Shown one piece after another: positions 23,914 to 32,205 of a stretch of DNA of 64,000 bases (positions within the stretch are counted from its first letter, which is position 1; the number at the start of each line of letters is the position of its first letter). Position numbers and translations under genes: made by a program. The notes below the pieces were generated by a model, which was given only the letters and a program-made list of their open reading frames with translations, had not been told where the DNA came from and ran no database searches. The stretch comes from CALDSL01 sp039810245 (GTDB taxonomy: Bacteria > Chloroflexota > Anaerolineae > Anaerolineales > Anaerolineaceae): the NCBI GenBank assembly GCA_039810245.1, contig JBDHWQ010000009.1:66335-130334 (forward strand). The letters run 5' to 3'.

Positions 23914-23942
23914 ATTGTACCGGACGTAGGATGCTTTGTCAT
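23914..23942 (-). promoter_or_regulatory. Candidate promoter of the ABC exporter operon
   Basis: ATGACA (minus strand, 23942-23937) and TACAAT (23919-23914), 17-base spacer. Predicted start near 23907, giving a leader of about 140 bases before the TTG at 23767. Confidence 0.55.
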
Positions 23943-24114
23943 CTGGTCATGTGGCGGGGATGGCACTATCCACCCAGTCAGTCCGCCAAGTTAAGCGGTG
24001 TTCCGCGCAGATTGCTCACTTTTATCACTTCTACCCTCCCGGCAGGCGTGATAGGATGTTCGTAACCGAAGTCTGTCCATTTCTCATTTTCAAAGTGGTT
24101 TGGAAGGAGTCTGA

Positions 24115-25221
24115 ATGGAAAACGCGCAGCTTAAGTTGATGATCCCCGGTCCGATTCAGCCCAGCGATGATGTGCTCGAAGCGATGGGATCGCCCGTGCG
24201 CCCGCACTACGGGCCAGGCTTTACTGCCTACTATAATGAAACCCTCGACCTGTTGCGCAAAGTGTTTGAAACCAGCGGTGACCTGTTTCTAATGGTCGGC
24301 TCGGGCTCAGTCGCGCTGGACGCGGCATTGGGCAGCGCGCTTTCCAGCGGCGAGAAGGTACTGGTGGGGGTCAATGGCTTTTTTGGCGAGCGCCTGCAGA
24401 GCATGGCCGAATCGTACGGGCTGGGGGTCATACCGGTAACGGCGGAATGGGGCCAGCCACTGCGCGCCGCCGATTTTGAAGCCGCATTCCGCGCGCATCC
24501 CGAGGCCAGCGCCGTGGCGGTGGTGCACCTGGAAACTTCCACCACGGTAATCAACCCGGTGGAAGAGATTGGCGCGGTGACACGGCGCTACAGCAAGTAT
24601 TTCCTGGTGGATGCGGTGTCATCCATGGGCGGGCTTCCCTTCCACATGGACGAATGGGGCGTGGATCTATGCGTCACCGCTTCGCAAAAATGCCTGGGGG
24701 CGCCTCCGGGGCTGGCGGTAGCGGCGGTGGGGCCGCGCGGCTGGGAGGCGATCAACCGCAACCCGCACAAAGGGCACGGTTGGTACGGCGACCTGCGCGT
24801 ATGGAAGTGGTACGCCGAAAACTGGGGCGACTGGCATCCCTTCCCGGTGACAATGGCCACCAACAACGTGGCCGCGCTGCATACCGCGCTGCAAGACCTG
24901 CTGGCCGAAGGCATCCCCAACCGGCTGGAGCGCTACCGGGCGCTTGCCATGCGGCTGCGCGCCGGGCTGCGGCGCACCGGCTACGAGCCATTTACAACAG
25001 ACGAGATGGCCGCCCCGGTGCTGACTGCGGCTTATACCCCGTGCGGCGAGCCCAGCGGGCGCATTGTGGCCTACATGGAGCAGCAGCATGGCATCAAGAT
25101 TTCTACCGGGCTGGGCATGCTAAAGGAAAAGCTGATCCGTGTGGGGCACATGTCGCCGACCCTGGGCGAAGCCGATATTGATGAAGTGGTAGACGCGCTT
25201 TCGGGGTATGTGATCGGGTAA
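24115..25221 (+). CDS. Class V aminotransferase, serine-pyruvate / alanine-glyoxylate type
   Basis: 368 residues; ATG with AAGGAG upstream. Typical alanine-glyoxylate/serine-pyruvate aminotransferase pattern: LMIPGPIQPSDDVLEAM, MVGSGSVALDAALGSALS, VHLETSTTVINPVEEIG, DAVSSMGGLPFHMDEWGVD, and the PLP lysine in TASQKCLGAPPGLA. Uses PLP to move an amino group between small amino acids and glyoxylate or pyruvate, in the cytoplasm. The exact donor cannot be fixed; related enzymes also act on phosphonates and 2-aminoethylphosphonate. It stands alone between a divergent exporter operon and an ABC ATPase with its own promoter. Confidence 0.88.
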   Translation: MENAQLKLMIPGPIQPSDDVLEAMGSPVRPHYGPGFTAYYNETLDLLRKVFETSGDLFLMVGSGSVALDAALGSALSSGEKVLVGVNGFFGERLQSMAESYGLGVIPVTAEWGQPLRAADFEAAFRAHPEASAVAVVHLETSTTVINPVEEIGAVTRRYSKYFLVDAVSSMGGLPFHMDEWGVDLCVTASQKCLGAPPGLAVAAVGPRGWEAINRNPHKGHGWYGDLRVWKWYAENWGDWHPFPVTMATNNVAALHTALQDLLAEGIPNRLERYRALAMRLRAGLRRTGYEPFTTDEMAAPVLTAAYTPCGEPSGRIVAYMEQQHGIKISTGLGMLKEKLIRVGHMSPTLGEADIDEVVDALSGYVIG

Positions 25222-25222
25222 A

Positions 25223-25256
25223 CTGCCGGCAGGTGGCCGATTGGTGGCCGTTTTTT
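25223..25256 (+). terminator. Weak terminator after the aminotransferase
   Basis: A CTGCCGGCAG palindrome and a GGCC-N7-GGCC stem lie just after the stop codon, followed by six T at 25251-25256. The stem is short. Confidence 0.4.
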
Positions 25257-25258
25257 GA

Positions 25259-25287
25259 TTGCGTTTCTCACATCTCAGGCTTATAAT
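25259..25287 (+). promoter_or_regulatory. Sigma70-type promoter of the MalK-like ATPase gene
   Basis: TTGCGT (25259-25264), 17-base spacer, perfect TATAAT (25282-25287), 36 bases before the ATG, with GAGAGGAG as ribosome binding site. Confidence 0.75.
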
Positions 25288-25322
25288 CAAATCACTATAC
25301 CCGTTCCCGAGAGGAGAATAGC

Positions 25323-26435
25323 ATGGCTAGCGTAACGTATGATCACGTAGAGAAACGATTCGGTGATTTCCTGGCCCTTAATGACCTTAACATTTCGGTC
25401 AAGGACAAGGAATTTCTGGTGCTGGTAGGCCCCTCAGGCTGTGGCAAAACCACGGCGTTGCGCTGCCTGGCCGGCCTGGAAGAAGTGACTGGCGGCCGGG
25501 TGATGATTGCCGACCAGGTGGTGAATGACGTGGCCCCCAAAGACCGCGACATCGCCATGGTGTTCCAGTCGTACGCGCTGTACCCGCACATGACCGTGTA
25601 CGATAACATGGCATTTGGCCTCAAGCTGCGCAAGGTGCCGAAGGCCGAGATCAAGCGCCGCGTGGAAGAAGCCGCGCAGGTGCTGATGATCGAGCAACTG
25701 CTCAAGCGCAAGCCGCGTGAGCTGTCTGGCGGCCAGCGCCAGCGCGTGGCCCTGGGCCGCGCCATTGTGCGCGAACCCAAGGTGTTCCTGTTTGACGAAC
25801 CGCTGTCTAACCTGGATGCCAAGCTGCGCGTCCAGACCCGCGCGGAAATCAGCAAGCTGCACCAGCGCCTGCAGACCACTTTCATCTACGTGACCCACGA
25901 CCAGATGGAAGCGATGACCATGGCCTCTCGCATCGCGGTGATGAACAAGGGTATCCTGCAGCAGCTCGACACGCCGCAGCAGTTGTACGACCGCCCGAAT
26001 AACATGTTCGTTGCCGGTTTCATCGGCTCGCCGGCCATGAACTTCTTCCCGGCCAAGCTGCGCAAAGATGGCAACAGCCTGTTCGTCGACTCGGGCGCGT
26101 TCGCGGTCAAGATCCCCGATAACCGCACCAGCATCTACATGCCCCTGGCTGACAAGGACGTCATCTTTGGCATCCGCCCGGAAGACATCCACAACCCCAA
26201 CTTCGCGCCGAGCGACATCCACGCCGCGCCGGTGGACGCCAAGGTGGACGTCACGGAACTGATGGGCAACGAAATCTTCCTGTACCTGGTGAGCGGCAAG
26301 AACAACTACGTCGCGCGCGTTGACCCGCGCACCCGCTTCCAGATGGGCGACCATGTGCAGGTGTTGTTCAACATGGATAACTTCCACATCTTCGATCCGT
26401 CGGCCGACAAGGACAACCCGGTTGCCGTTCGCTAA
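25323..26435 (+). CDS. ABC transporter ATP-binding protein, MalK/UgpC/MsmX family
   Basis: 370 residues. N-terminal ATPase: Walker A GPSGCGKTT, Q-loop FQSYALYPHMTVYDNMAFGL, signature LSGGQRQRVALGRA, Walker B VFLFDEPLSNLDA, H-loop YVTHDQMEAM. The C-terminal about 130 residues form the TOBE-type regulatory domain of MalK/UgpC proteins (FIGSPAMNFFPAKL, FGIRPEDIHNP, VTELMGNEIFLYL). These power uptake of sugars, polyols or glycerol phosphate. No permease or binding protein lies beside it and it has its own promoter, the pattern of shared ATPases such as MsmX or MsiK that serve several sugar importers. The gene symbol is left empty because the partners are unknown. Confidence 0.9.
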   Translation: MASVTYDHVEKRFGDFLALNDLNISVKDKEFLVLVGPSGCGKTTALRCLAGLEEVTGGRVMIADQVVNDVAPKDRDIAMVFQSYALYPHMTVYDNMAFGLKLRKVPKAEIKRRVEEAAQVLMIEQLLKRKPRELSGGQRQRVALGRAIVREPKVFLFDEPLSNLDAKLRVQTRAEISKLHQRLQTTFIYVTHDQMEAMTMASRIAVMNKGILQQLDTPQQLYDRPNNMFVAGFIGSPAMNFFPAKLRKDGNSLFVDSGAFAVKIPDNRTSIYMPLADKDVIFGIRPEDIHNPNFAPSDIHAAPVDAKVDVTELMGNEIFLYLVSGKNNYVARVDPRTRFQMGDHVQVLFNMDNFHIFDPSADKDNPVAVR

Positions 26436-26464
26436 GTAGCGCGCCGGTTTCCGTTTGACCAACA

Positions 26465-26495
26465 CTGTAGCGCAAGAAGCTCTCTTGCGCTACAG
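26465..26495 (+). terminator. Hairpin between the ATPase gene and apgM
   Basis: Perfect 13-base inverted repeat, CTGTAGCGCAAGA (26465-26477) with its complement (26483-26495), 5-base loop, 30 bases after the ATPase stop. No T run follows, so termination may be partial. Confidence 0.55.
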
Positions 26496-26531
26496 GTGTG
26501 TATTCCCCAGGAAAGAAAGAGGGTAGGACCA

Positions 26532-27740
26532 ATGCCATTTCAGGATCTCAAATCGCTGATTGAACCAAATAAATCCAAGATTGTCATGCTGGTGATGGAT
26601 GGGCTGGGCGGGCTGCCCATGCTGCCCGGTGGTAAGACCGAACTGGAAACCGCGCACACCCCCAACATGGACCGCCTGGCCGCGGAAGGCATGCTGGGCG
26701 AACACCTGCCCATCGGCTATGGCATCACCCCCGGCTCCGGGCCGGCGCACTTCAGCCTGTTCGGCTATGACCCTGTGGCGGTGGAAGTGGGCCGCGGCGT
26801 GCTGGAAGCCTTTGGCGTGGGCATGAGCGTGCGCAAGGGCGATGTGGCCGCGCGCGGCAATTTCTGCACCATCGACGCGCAGGGCAACATCTCTGACCGG
26901 CGCGCGGGGCGTATTTCTTCCGAGGATGCCGAACCGATTGTCGAGCGGCTGAAGGGCATCCGCATTCCCGGCGTTGAAGTGGAAATCCGGCACGTCAAGG
27001 AATACCGCTTCGCGGTGGTGATGCGCGGCGAAGGGCTGCTGCCCGACTTGGAAGAGACCGACCCGCAGAAAACCGGCGTGCCGCCTTACGAGGTGGTGGC
27101 CAAGCGCCCCGAAGCGCAGCGCACCGCCGACCTGTACAACCAGTGGGTGGCCGAAGCGCGAAAAGTGCTGGCCATCGAGCCGAAGGCCAACTGCCTGACG
27201 CTGCGCGGCTTCGCCACCGACCCGGCGCTGCCCTCGTACGCGGAGAAATACAACCTCAAAGCTGCCTGCGTGGCCGTGTACCCCATGTACCGCGGGCTGT
27301 CACAGCTGGTAGGCATGGACGTGAAGAATTTCCCCGGCGACCAGCCGGCGGACGAGTTCGCCGCGGTGAAAAGCATCTGGGGCGATTATGACTTCTTCTT
27401 CATCCACATCAAGAAGACTGACAGTTACGGCGAAGACGGCAATTTTGACGCTAAGGTGCACGTGATCGAAACGGTGGATGAAGCCCTGCCCGCGCTGCTG
27501 GAGCTCAAGCCGGACGTGCTGATCATCACCGGCGACCATTCCACCCCGGCAAAGCTCAAGTCGCACTCGTGGCACCCCGTGCCGCTGCTGCTGTGGGCCC
27601 CGGCCACAGTGCGCCCCGACACGCAGACCACCTTCGGCGAGCGCGCCTGCGCGCAGGGCGGCCTGGGTACGTTCAGCGCGCTGGATGCCATGCCGCTGGC
27701 CCTGGCGCATGCCCTGCGCCTGGTGAAGTTTGGGGCGTAA
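26532..27740 (+). CDS. apgM: 2,3-bisphosphoglycerate-independent phosphoglycerate mutase, archaeal type
   Basis: 402 residues from ATG 26532; a GTG at 26496 is in frame but lies in the hairpin. Alkaline-phosphatase superfamily metalloenzyme: VMLVMDGLGGLP near the N terminus supplies metal-binding Asp, TPNMDRLAAEGM and GITPGSGPAHFSLFGYDP carry the family signature and a candidate active-site serine, and IITGDHSTPAKLKSHSWHPVPLLLW supplies C-terminal Asp and His ligands. It interconverts 3- and 2-phosphoglycerate in glycolysis and gluconeogenesis. This archaeal-type form is scattered in bacteria, including Chloroflexota. A good bidirectional terminator follows. Confidence 0.92.
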   Translation: MPFQDLKSLIEPNKSKIVMLVMDGLGGLPMLPGGKTELETAHTPNMDRLAAEGMLGEHLPIGYGITPGSGPAHFSLFGYDPVAVEVGRGVLEAFGVGMSVRKGDVAARGNFCTIDAQGNISDRRAGRISSEDAEPIVERLKGIRIPGVEVEIRHVKEYRFAVVMRGEGLLPDLEETDPQKTGVPPYEVVAKRPEAQRTADLYNQWVAEARKVLAIEPKANCLTLRGFATDPALPSYAEKYNLKAACVAVYPMYRGLSQLVGMDVKNFPGDQPADEFAAVKSIWGDYDFFFIHIKKTDSYGEDGNFDAKVHVIETVDEALPALLELKPDVLIITGDHSTPAKLKSHSWHPVPLLLWAPATVRPDTQTTFGERACAQGGLGTFSALDAMPLALAHALRLVKFGA

Positions 27741-27756
27741 ACTATAACACCATCAA

Positions 27757-27790
27757 GACAAAAGGCCGGGTCAACCCGGCCTTTTTTGTC
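27757..27790. terminator. Bidirectional terminator after apgM
   Basis: GC-rich stem (GGCCGGGT with ACCCGGCC) flanked by an A run on the left and six T on the right, between convergent genes. GACA/TGTC lengthens the outer stem. Confidence 0.9.
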
Positions 27791-27791
27791 G

Positions 27792-28457
27792 CTACGCAGA
27801 TGGTTTCGCGTTCCTGCCCGCGAAGATACACAGCAGCGCGCCGCTGATGGTGAGCGCGCCGACCAGGATAAACGCATCACGCCAGAAGCGCATGGGGAAC
27901 AGGCGGATGAGCGTATCCGACCATTCGAATACCCAGGTGTCGCCGGTGAAAAACAGGCGGTGAAACTGGGTGAAGAGCGCCGAAAAACTGACCAGCACGG
28001 CCACCAGCACTACTGCGATTAGCCCCAGTGTGGACCAGCCGCCGCGTGAAAGCGCGCGCAGGTACTGGTTGCTCCACCCGGCGCTCCAGGCCCAAATAGT
28101 CAGCCCCACCAGCACAGCCAGCATGATCCACCACGCGCGGTAGGCAGCCTGCACCAGGTTTTTCACATCCACCATGTGGCTCAGCTCACGCTCGTTGTAC
28201 AGAGGCTGGCCGTCAGGGAAGCGCAGATCGCCCAGGTATTCGATGCCGGCGTTGTTGGTCAGGTAGCTGATGGCAAACTCTGACCAGTACAGCCGGTCGG
28301 CTTTGGTAAAACCGTATGCGTCGGGCGGAAAACCGGGCGAGTTATACTCCAGCCGCGCGTACAGCGGGGTGACCATCACGCGCACCGCGGTGATGATGAG
28401 GAAGAAGGGGATAATGAGGATGACCAGCACTGCCAGGATGGTGTACAGTGTTTTCAT
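27792..28457 (-). CDS. Integral membrane protein, DUF1461/TIGR01906-like
   Basis: 221 residues with a transmembrane helix near residues 4-26 and three more in the C-terminal half. Signature-like segments LYNERELSHMVDVKNLVQ and LFTQFHRLFFTGDTWVFEWSDTLIRLFP, plus FW.DAF, fit the TIGR01906/DUF1461 membrane protein family. Its function is unknown; the conserved extracytoplasmic His/Asp-rich stretch may bind something. The ATG overlaps the stop of the upstream spermidine synthase-like gene (ATGA), so they are one operon. Confidence 0.8.
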   Translation of the reverse strand: MKTLYTILAVLVILIIPFFLIITAVRVMVTPLYARLEYNSPGFPPDAYGFTKADRLYWSEFAISYLTNNAGIEYLGDLRFPDGQPLYNERELSHMVDVKNLVQAAYRAWWIMLAVLVGLTIWAWSAGWSNQYLRALSRGGWSTLGLIAVVLVAVLVSFSALFTQFHRLFFTGDTWVFEWSDTLIRLFPMRFWRDAFILVGALTISGALLCIFAGRNAKPSA

Positions 28458-30019
28458 TGCACCGCCTCCACGCCGGGGGAAAAGAGGAAACTGAGGATCA
28501 GGTTGTTGGTCATGCGCTCGATGGGAGCTTTGTCATCGGTGAATACCACGCCTGGCCCCGGAGCGGGCTGCAGGTTGGTGAGGGTTACGCCCATCGTGTC
28601 CAGCAGCAGCGGGTTTGCGCCTGAGCCGGGTTTGGAGAGAGCCATGAAGTTTTCCAGCAAGTTCTCGGCGCGAGTCGGCTGGACGGTGGCGAACAGGATG
28701 GAATTGTATGTGCCGGGGATATCCATGACATGCACGCTGGGGAACTCGGTCAGGATGGTGGATGCCAGCGCGTCGATCAGGCGGCGGTCGTTTGGGCCGC
28801 GGCCCACGTTGATCACCATCACGCCATCATCGGTCAGGTGCTTATGCACCAGGGCAAAGAACTCACGCGTCACCATGTGCGGCGGGATATACGGCGGCCG
28901 GTAGGCGTCCACACTGATCACCTGGTAGCGCTGGCTACTCTGCTTAAGCCCAACACGCCCGTCGGTGACAAAGACGTGCAGGTTCGGCATGGTCATGCCA
29001 AAGTATTCCCGCCCGGCTTCCACGATCTTGGGGTCAATTTCGTAGCCGTCGATCTGGATGTCCGGATAAACCAATGCGGCCTGCCGCGCGGTGGTACCGG
29101 CCGCCAGCCCCACAATCGCCATGCGCTGCACCTGATCCAGCGCGTACGGCGCGGGGTTGAAGAAGGGCGCCACCAGCACCTGCTCCCACGGGCCCTGGTA
29201 ATTGACCACGCTGGGGTGGTAGATAGAATGCACGCCCTGGCCTTCGTTGAGGCGCAGCAGGTGAAAGCCGTTTTCTTCCACCACCTGGATGTAGTTGTAA
29301 CCCGACTCGGTCTCAAAAATTAAACCGGGTGTGGTGCGATTAAAACCTTCGGTTCCAATAATGCCCAACGCCACCAGCAGCACCGGCATCCATGCCAGCT
29401 GGAGCGCTGCGCGTGGACCGGCAGCCTGCAGCAGCCCAAACAAGGCAACTACCAGCAGTACCCCACCAACGATGACAAAGGTACGGAACGTGCCTACCAC
29501 GGGGACCAGTACCAGCACGGGTAAAAACGTACCTAAGAACGATCCCAGCGTGGAGAGCGCGTAGATTTCACCGGCCATGCTGCCCGAATTTTCGCGCTCC
29601 TGTACCGCCAGGCGGATAGCAAAGGGCGAAGCCATCCCGAGCAGCGTGCTGGGGATGAAAAACAGGATGCCCACACTGATAAACGATCCCAGCAGCATGC
29701 CCAACTCCAGGTGGTTGAACGCAGCATCGGTGGCGCTCAGAATAGGTCGCGCGATCAGCGGTAAAATACCGCCGCTGAACCCGGCCCAGGCCATCACGCG
29801 GTACAGCGTGGCGTAGTGCGGCGAGCGATCAGCCCAGCGGCCGCCGATAAAATACCCCACCGCCAGATAAATGAGGATCAGCCCGATAATACTGGCCCAC
29901 ACCATGTTGCTGCTGCCGAAATAATTACCCACCAATCGTGAGGCGGCCATTTCCAGCGCCAGCGAGGTCATGCCCGAGACGAAAACAGCAAAGTACAGGT
30001 ATCTGCGCATGGGTGCCAT
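28454..30019 (-). CDS. Membrane-fused spermidine synthase-like protein
   Basis: 521 residues from ATG 30019 (GAGG five bases upstream); an in-frame ATG at 30010 is also possible. About eight transmembrane helices (residues 1-250) resemble the integral membrane part of fused spermidine synthases: FVSGMTSLALEMAASRL, FIGGRWADR, FFIPSTLLGMASPFAIRLA. A C-terminal aminopropyltransferase/methyltransferase-like domain follows: IVGLAAGTTARQA, IDGYEIDPKIVEAGREYFG, VTDGRVGLKQ, VISVDAYRPPYIPPHM. The family fold binds decarboxylated SAM or SAM, but real polyamine synthesis is often unproven for the membrane-fused forms. Divergent from the Nnr gene with overlapping control regions. Confidence 0.85.
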   Translation of the reverse strand: MAPMRRYLYFAVFVSGMTSLALEMAASRLVGNYFGSSNMVWASIIGLILIYLAVGYFIGGRWADRSPHYATLYRVMAWAGFSGGILPLIARPILSATDAAFNHLELGMLLGSFISVGILFFIPSTLLGMASPFAIRLAVQERENSGSMAGEIYALSTLGSFLGTFLPVLVLVPVVGTFRTFVIVGGVLLVVALFGLLQAAGPRAALQLAWMPVLLVALGIIGTEGFNRTTPGLIFETESGYNYIQVVEENGFHLLRLNEGQGVHSIYHPSVVNYQGPWEQVLVAPFFNPAPYALDQVQRMAIVGLAAGTTARQAALVYPDIQIDGYEIDPKIVEAGREYFGMTMPNLHVFVTDGRVGLKQSSQRYQVISVDAYRPPYIPPHMVTREFFALVHKHLTDDGVMVINVGRGPNDRRLIDALASTILTEFPSVHVMDIPGTYNSILFATVQPTRAENLLENFMALSKPGSGANPLLLDTMGVTLTNLQPAPGPGVVFTDDKAPIERMTNNLILSFLFSPGVEAVQ

Positions 30020-30049
30020 TATAACCTCGCACGGGGCTTTCAGTATAAT
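30017..30049. promoter_or_regulatory. Back-to-back -10 boxes in a divergent intergenic region
   Basis: Minus-strand TATAAT at 30022-30017 lies 7 bases before the in-frame ATG at 30010, a leaderless-type arrangement. Plus-strand TATAAT at 30044-30049 lies 28 bases before the Nnr start and leaves room for its AAAGGAG site. Both -35 regions are weak. Confidence 0.5.
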
Positions 30050-30077
30050 TACCACAGGATCTCGAAAGGAGCCGCAT

Positions 30078-31712
30078 ATGAAACTGGTGAGCGTGGAGCA
30101 GATGCGCGCCATTGAGCAGGAAGCCGACAGCCGCGGGCTGACCTACGAGCAGATGATGGAAAATGCTGGCATCGGGCTGGCGGACGCGGTGATGGACAGC
30201 CTTGGCGAAGAGGGCGCACAGCCGGTGGCCGGGCTGGTGGGCTCGGGAAACAACGGCGGTGATACGCTGGTGGCGCTGGCCGCGCTGGCCCAGCTTGGCT
30301 GGGATACGCACGCCTACCTGGTGCGTCCGCGCGCCGCAGATGACCCACTGTTGGCGCGCTTCCAGGCGGCAGGAGGCACATTGCTGTCAGTCGAGGACGA
30401 TGCCAATCTGGAGCGGCTGGATGGCCTGCTGGAGCAGGTGGGCGTGGTGTTGGACGGGGTTCTGGGAACCGGCGCGCAGCTTCCGCTCAAGCCTGAGGTG
30501 GCGCGCGTGCTGGCGCGGGTGCAGGCGCGCGCGGAACAGCAGAACGACTTTGCCGTGGTAGCGGTGGACTGCCCCAGTGGGATGGACTGCGACAGCGGCG
30601 CGGTGGCCGCGGAAACGCTGCGCGCCGATCTGACCGTGTGCATGGCTGCGCTGAAGAAGGGTATGCTACGCTTTCCGGCGTATGAATATCTGGGCGAGCT
30701 CCAGGTGGTGAGCATTGGCCTGCCGGACGACCTGCCGGCATGGGCGGCGCTGACCGATGGGGTGGTGACCGCCGAAGACGTGCTGGCCGCGCTGCCCCAA
30801 CGCAAGATGGACGCGCACAAGGGTACGTTTGGCACGGCGCTCATAGCCGCTGGTTCGCTCAATTATCCCGGCGCGGCGCTGCTGGCCGGTAAGGCGGCTT
30901 ACCGGATTGGCGCAGGGCTGGTACGCATGGCGGTTCCTGGCCCGGTGCACGCAGCTCTGGCGGGGCAAATGCCCGAAGCGACCTGGGTGCTGCTGCCTCA
31001 TGAAATGGGTGTGATCAGCCAGGATGCGTTTGATGTGCTGGGGAAAAACCTGGAGCGCGTCACGGCGCTGCTGGTGGGGCCGGGACTCGGGCTAGAAGAT
31101 ACCACGGCCGGGTTTCTGCGCCAGATAGCTGGCGGCAAGGCTGCGCATCCAACGCGAGGCGCGTTAGGCTTTGGATTGGGGTCAGCTCCGGCGGCGCGGA
31201 ATGAGGATGACCCGCGCGCGCTGCCAGCCCTGGTGGTGGACGCCGATGGGCTCAAACTGCTGGTGAAGGTGCCGGATTGGCATGCCAAAATCCCGGCCCC
31301 GGCGGTGCTGACGCCGCACCCAGGCGAGATGGCGCTGATGACCGGGCTGGGGGTGGAGGAAATCCAGGCCGACCGGCTGGAGAATGCACGGCGCTTTGCG
31401 CGCGAATGGGGTCACGTGGTGGTGCTCAAAGGCGCGCTGACAGTGATCGCCGCGCCGGATGGGCGCGCTCGGGTGGTGCCGGTGGCCAGCGCCGCGCTGG
31501 CGCGCGCCGGTACGGGCGATGTGCTGGCCGGGATGATAGTGGGGCTGCGCGCGCAGGGCGTAGACGCGTTTGCGGCGGCCTGCGCCGCCGCGTGGCTGCA
31601 CGCCCAGGCCGGGCTGGCCGCCGGCGAGTGGTTAGGCGATGCGTCCGTGCTGGCCAGCGACGTGCTTGACAGCCTGCCCGAGGTGCTGCAAGGTCTGTTC
31701 GAAGCGGAATAA
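30078..31712 (+). CDS. nnr: Bifunctional NAD(P)H-hydrate epimerase / ADP-dependent NAD(P)H-hydrate dehydratase
   Basis: 544 residues from ATG 30078 (AAAGGAG six bases upstream). The N-terminal YjeF_N domain (to about 215) has MENAG and the nucleotide-binding loop GLVGSGNNGGDTLVALA. The C-terminal ribokinase-like dehydratase has HKGTFGTALIAAGS, LTPHPGEMALMTGL, VVLKGALTVIA and GTGDVLAGMIVGL. Together they repair hydrated NADH and NADPH: the epimerase interconverts R and S forms and the dehydratase restores S-NAD(P)HX using ADP. About 25 residues at 31146-31220 (after AGGKAA, before LPALVVDADG) look inserted and use rarer codons. A strong terminator follows. Confidence 0.93.
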   Translation: MKLVSVEQMRAIEQEADSRGLTYEQMMENAGIGLADAVMDSLGEEGAQPVAGLVGSGNNGGDTLVALAALAQLGWDTHAYLVRPRAADDPLLARFQAAGGTLLSVEDDANLERLDGLLEQVGVVLDGVLGTGAQLPLKPEVARVLARVQARAEQQNDFAVVAVDCPSGMDCDSGAVAAETLRADLTVCMAALKKGMLRFPAYEYLGELQVVSIGLPDDLPAWAALTDGVVTAEDVLAALPQRKMDAHKGTFGTALIAAGSLNYPGAALLAGKAAYRIGAGLVRMAVPGPVHAALAGQMPEATWVLLPHEMGVISQDAFDVLGKNLERVTALLVGPGLGLEDTTAGFLRQIAGGKAAHPTRGALGFGLGSAPAARNEDDPRALPALVVDADGLKLLVKVPDWHAKIPAPAVLTPHPGEMALMTGLGVEEIQADRLENARRFAREWGHVVVLKGALTVIAAPDGRARVVPVASAALARAGTGDVLAGMIVGLRAQGVDAFAAACAAAWLHAQAGLAAGEWLGDASVLASDVLDSLPEVLQGLFEAE

Positions 31713-31719
31713 CAAACGA

Positions 31720-31759
31720 AAAAAGGGCTGTCTGGCATCCAGCTTCGACAGCCCTTTTT
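31720..31759. terminator. Bidirectional terminator after nnr
   Basis: AAAAAGGGCTGTC (31720-31732) pairs perfectly with GACAGCCCTTTTT (31747-31759). It lies between convergent nnr and the YtxH-like gene. Confidence 0.88.
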
Positions 31760-31773
31760 GATTCGCGTGCGTA

Positions 31774-32154
31774 TTAGATCTGTGGTGTGGTGCCCTCTTC
31801 GGGGCCGGATTTCATCGCGCGGCTGCGGGCCTGGTCAATCGCGCCACCCAGCTTCGCGCGCTGCTCCTCCACCAGAACCTGGCCACGGCGGGTGAGCTCA
31901 TCTGCGCGTTCTTTGGCAACCTGGGTCAGTTCATCGGCGCGGGTTCGTGCTTCAGCCGCAGCCGATTCGGCGCGGGCGTAAGCATCTTCCAGGCTTTCCG
32001 ATGCGCGGTCGCGCAGCTCAATCGCGCGCTCTTTGATTACGGTGCGGGTTTCTTCACCGGACTGCGGCGCCATCAGCAAGGCCGCCACGGCACCAGTCAG
32101 GCCACCCATGATAAAACCGATTAAAAATGCTCCGAACTCGTCGTTTTCTGCCAT
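31774..32154 (-). CDS. YtxH-domain protein
   Basis: 126 residues. N-terminal glycine-rich membrane helix (FLIGFIMGGLTGAVAALLMAPQSGEETR) characteristic of YtxH proteins, including the LLxAPxSGxETR motif. A long, charged, Ala/Glu/Arg-rich helical tail (about residues 40-115) probably forms a coiled coil. YtxH proteins are stress-associated membrane-peripheral proteins of unclear biochemical role. A cluster mate is the small two-helix membrane protein 51 bases upstream on the same strand, a common pairing with DUF948-type proteins. Confidence 0.88.
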   Translation of the reverse strand: MAENDEFGAFLIGFIMGGLTGAVAALLMAPQSGEETRTVIKERAIELRDRASESLEDAYARAESAAAEARTRADELTQVAKERADELTRRGQVLVEEQRAKLGGAIDQARSRAMKSGPEEGTTPQI

Positions 32155-32205
32155 TGTATTGCTCCTTTCAAGAATGCACCTGCCCGGAAAGATGACCGGG
32201 TGAGA

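Larger units (their letters stand above)
23768..24114. other. Divergent intergenic region between ABC exporter and aminotransferase
   Basis: It holds the minus-strand promoter and leader structure described separately. For the plus-strand aminotransferase, TAGGAT at 24052-24057 preceded by TG is a possible extended -10 box. No gene is supported. Confidence 0.6.

Noticed and set aside
24013..24057. Standard -35/-10 promoter before the class V aminotransferase
   Set aside because: A TG-n-TAGGAT -10 can be proposed, but no -35 at proper spacing is present, so it is only mentioned in the intergenic entry.
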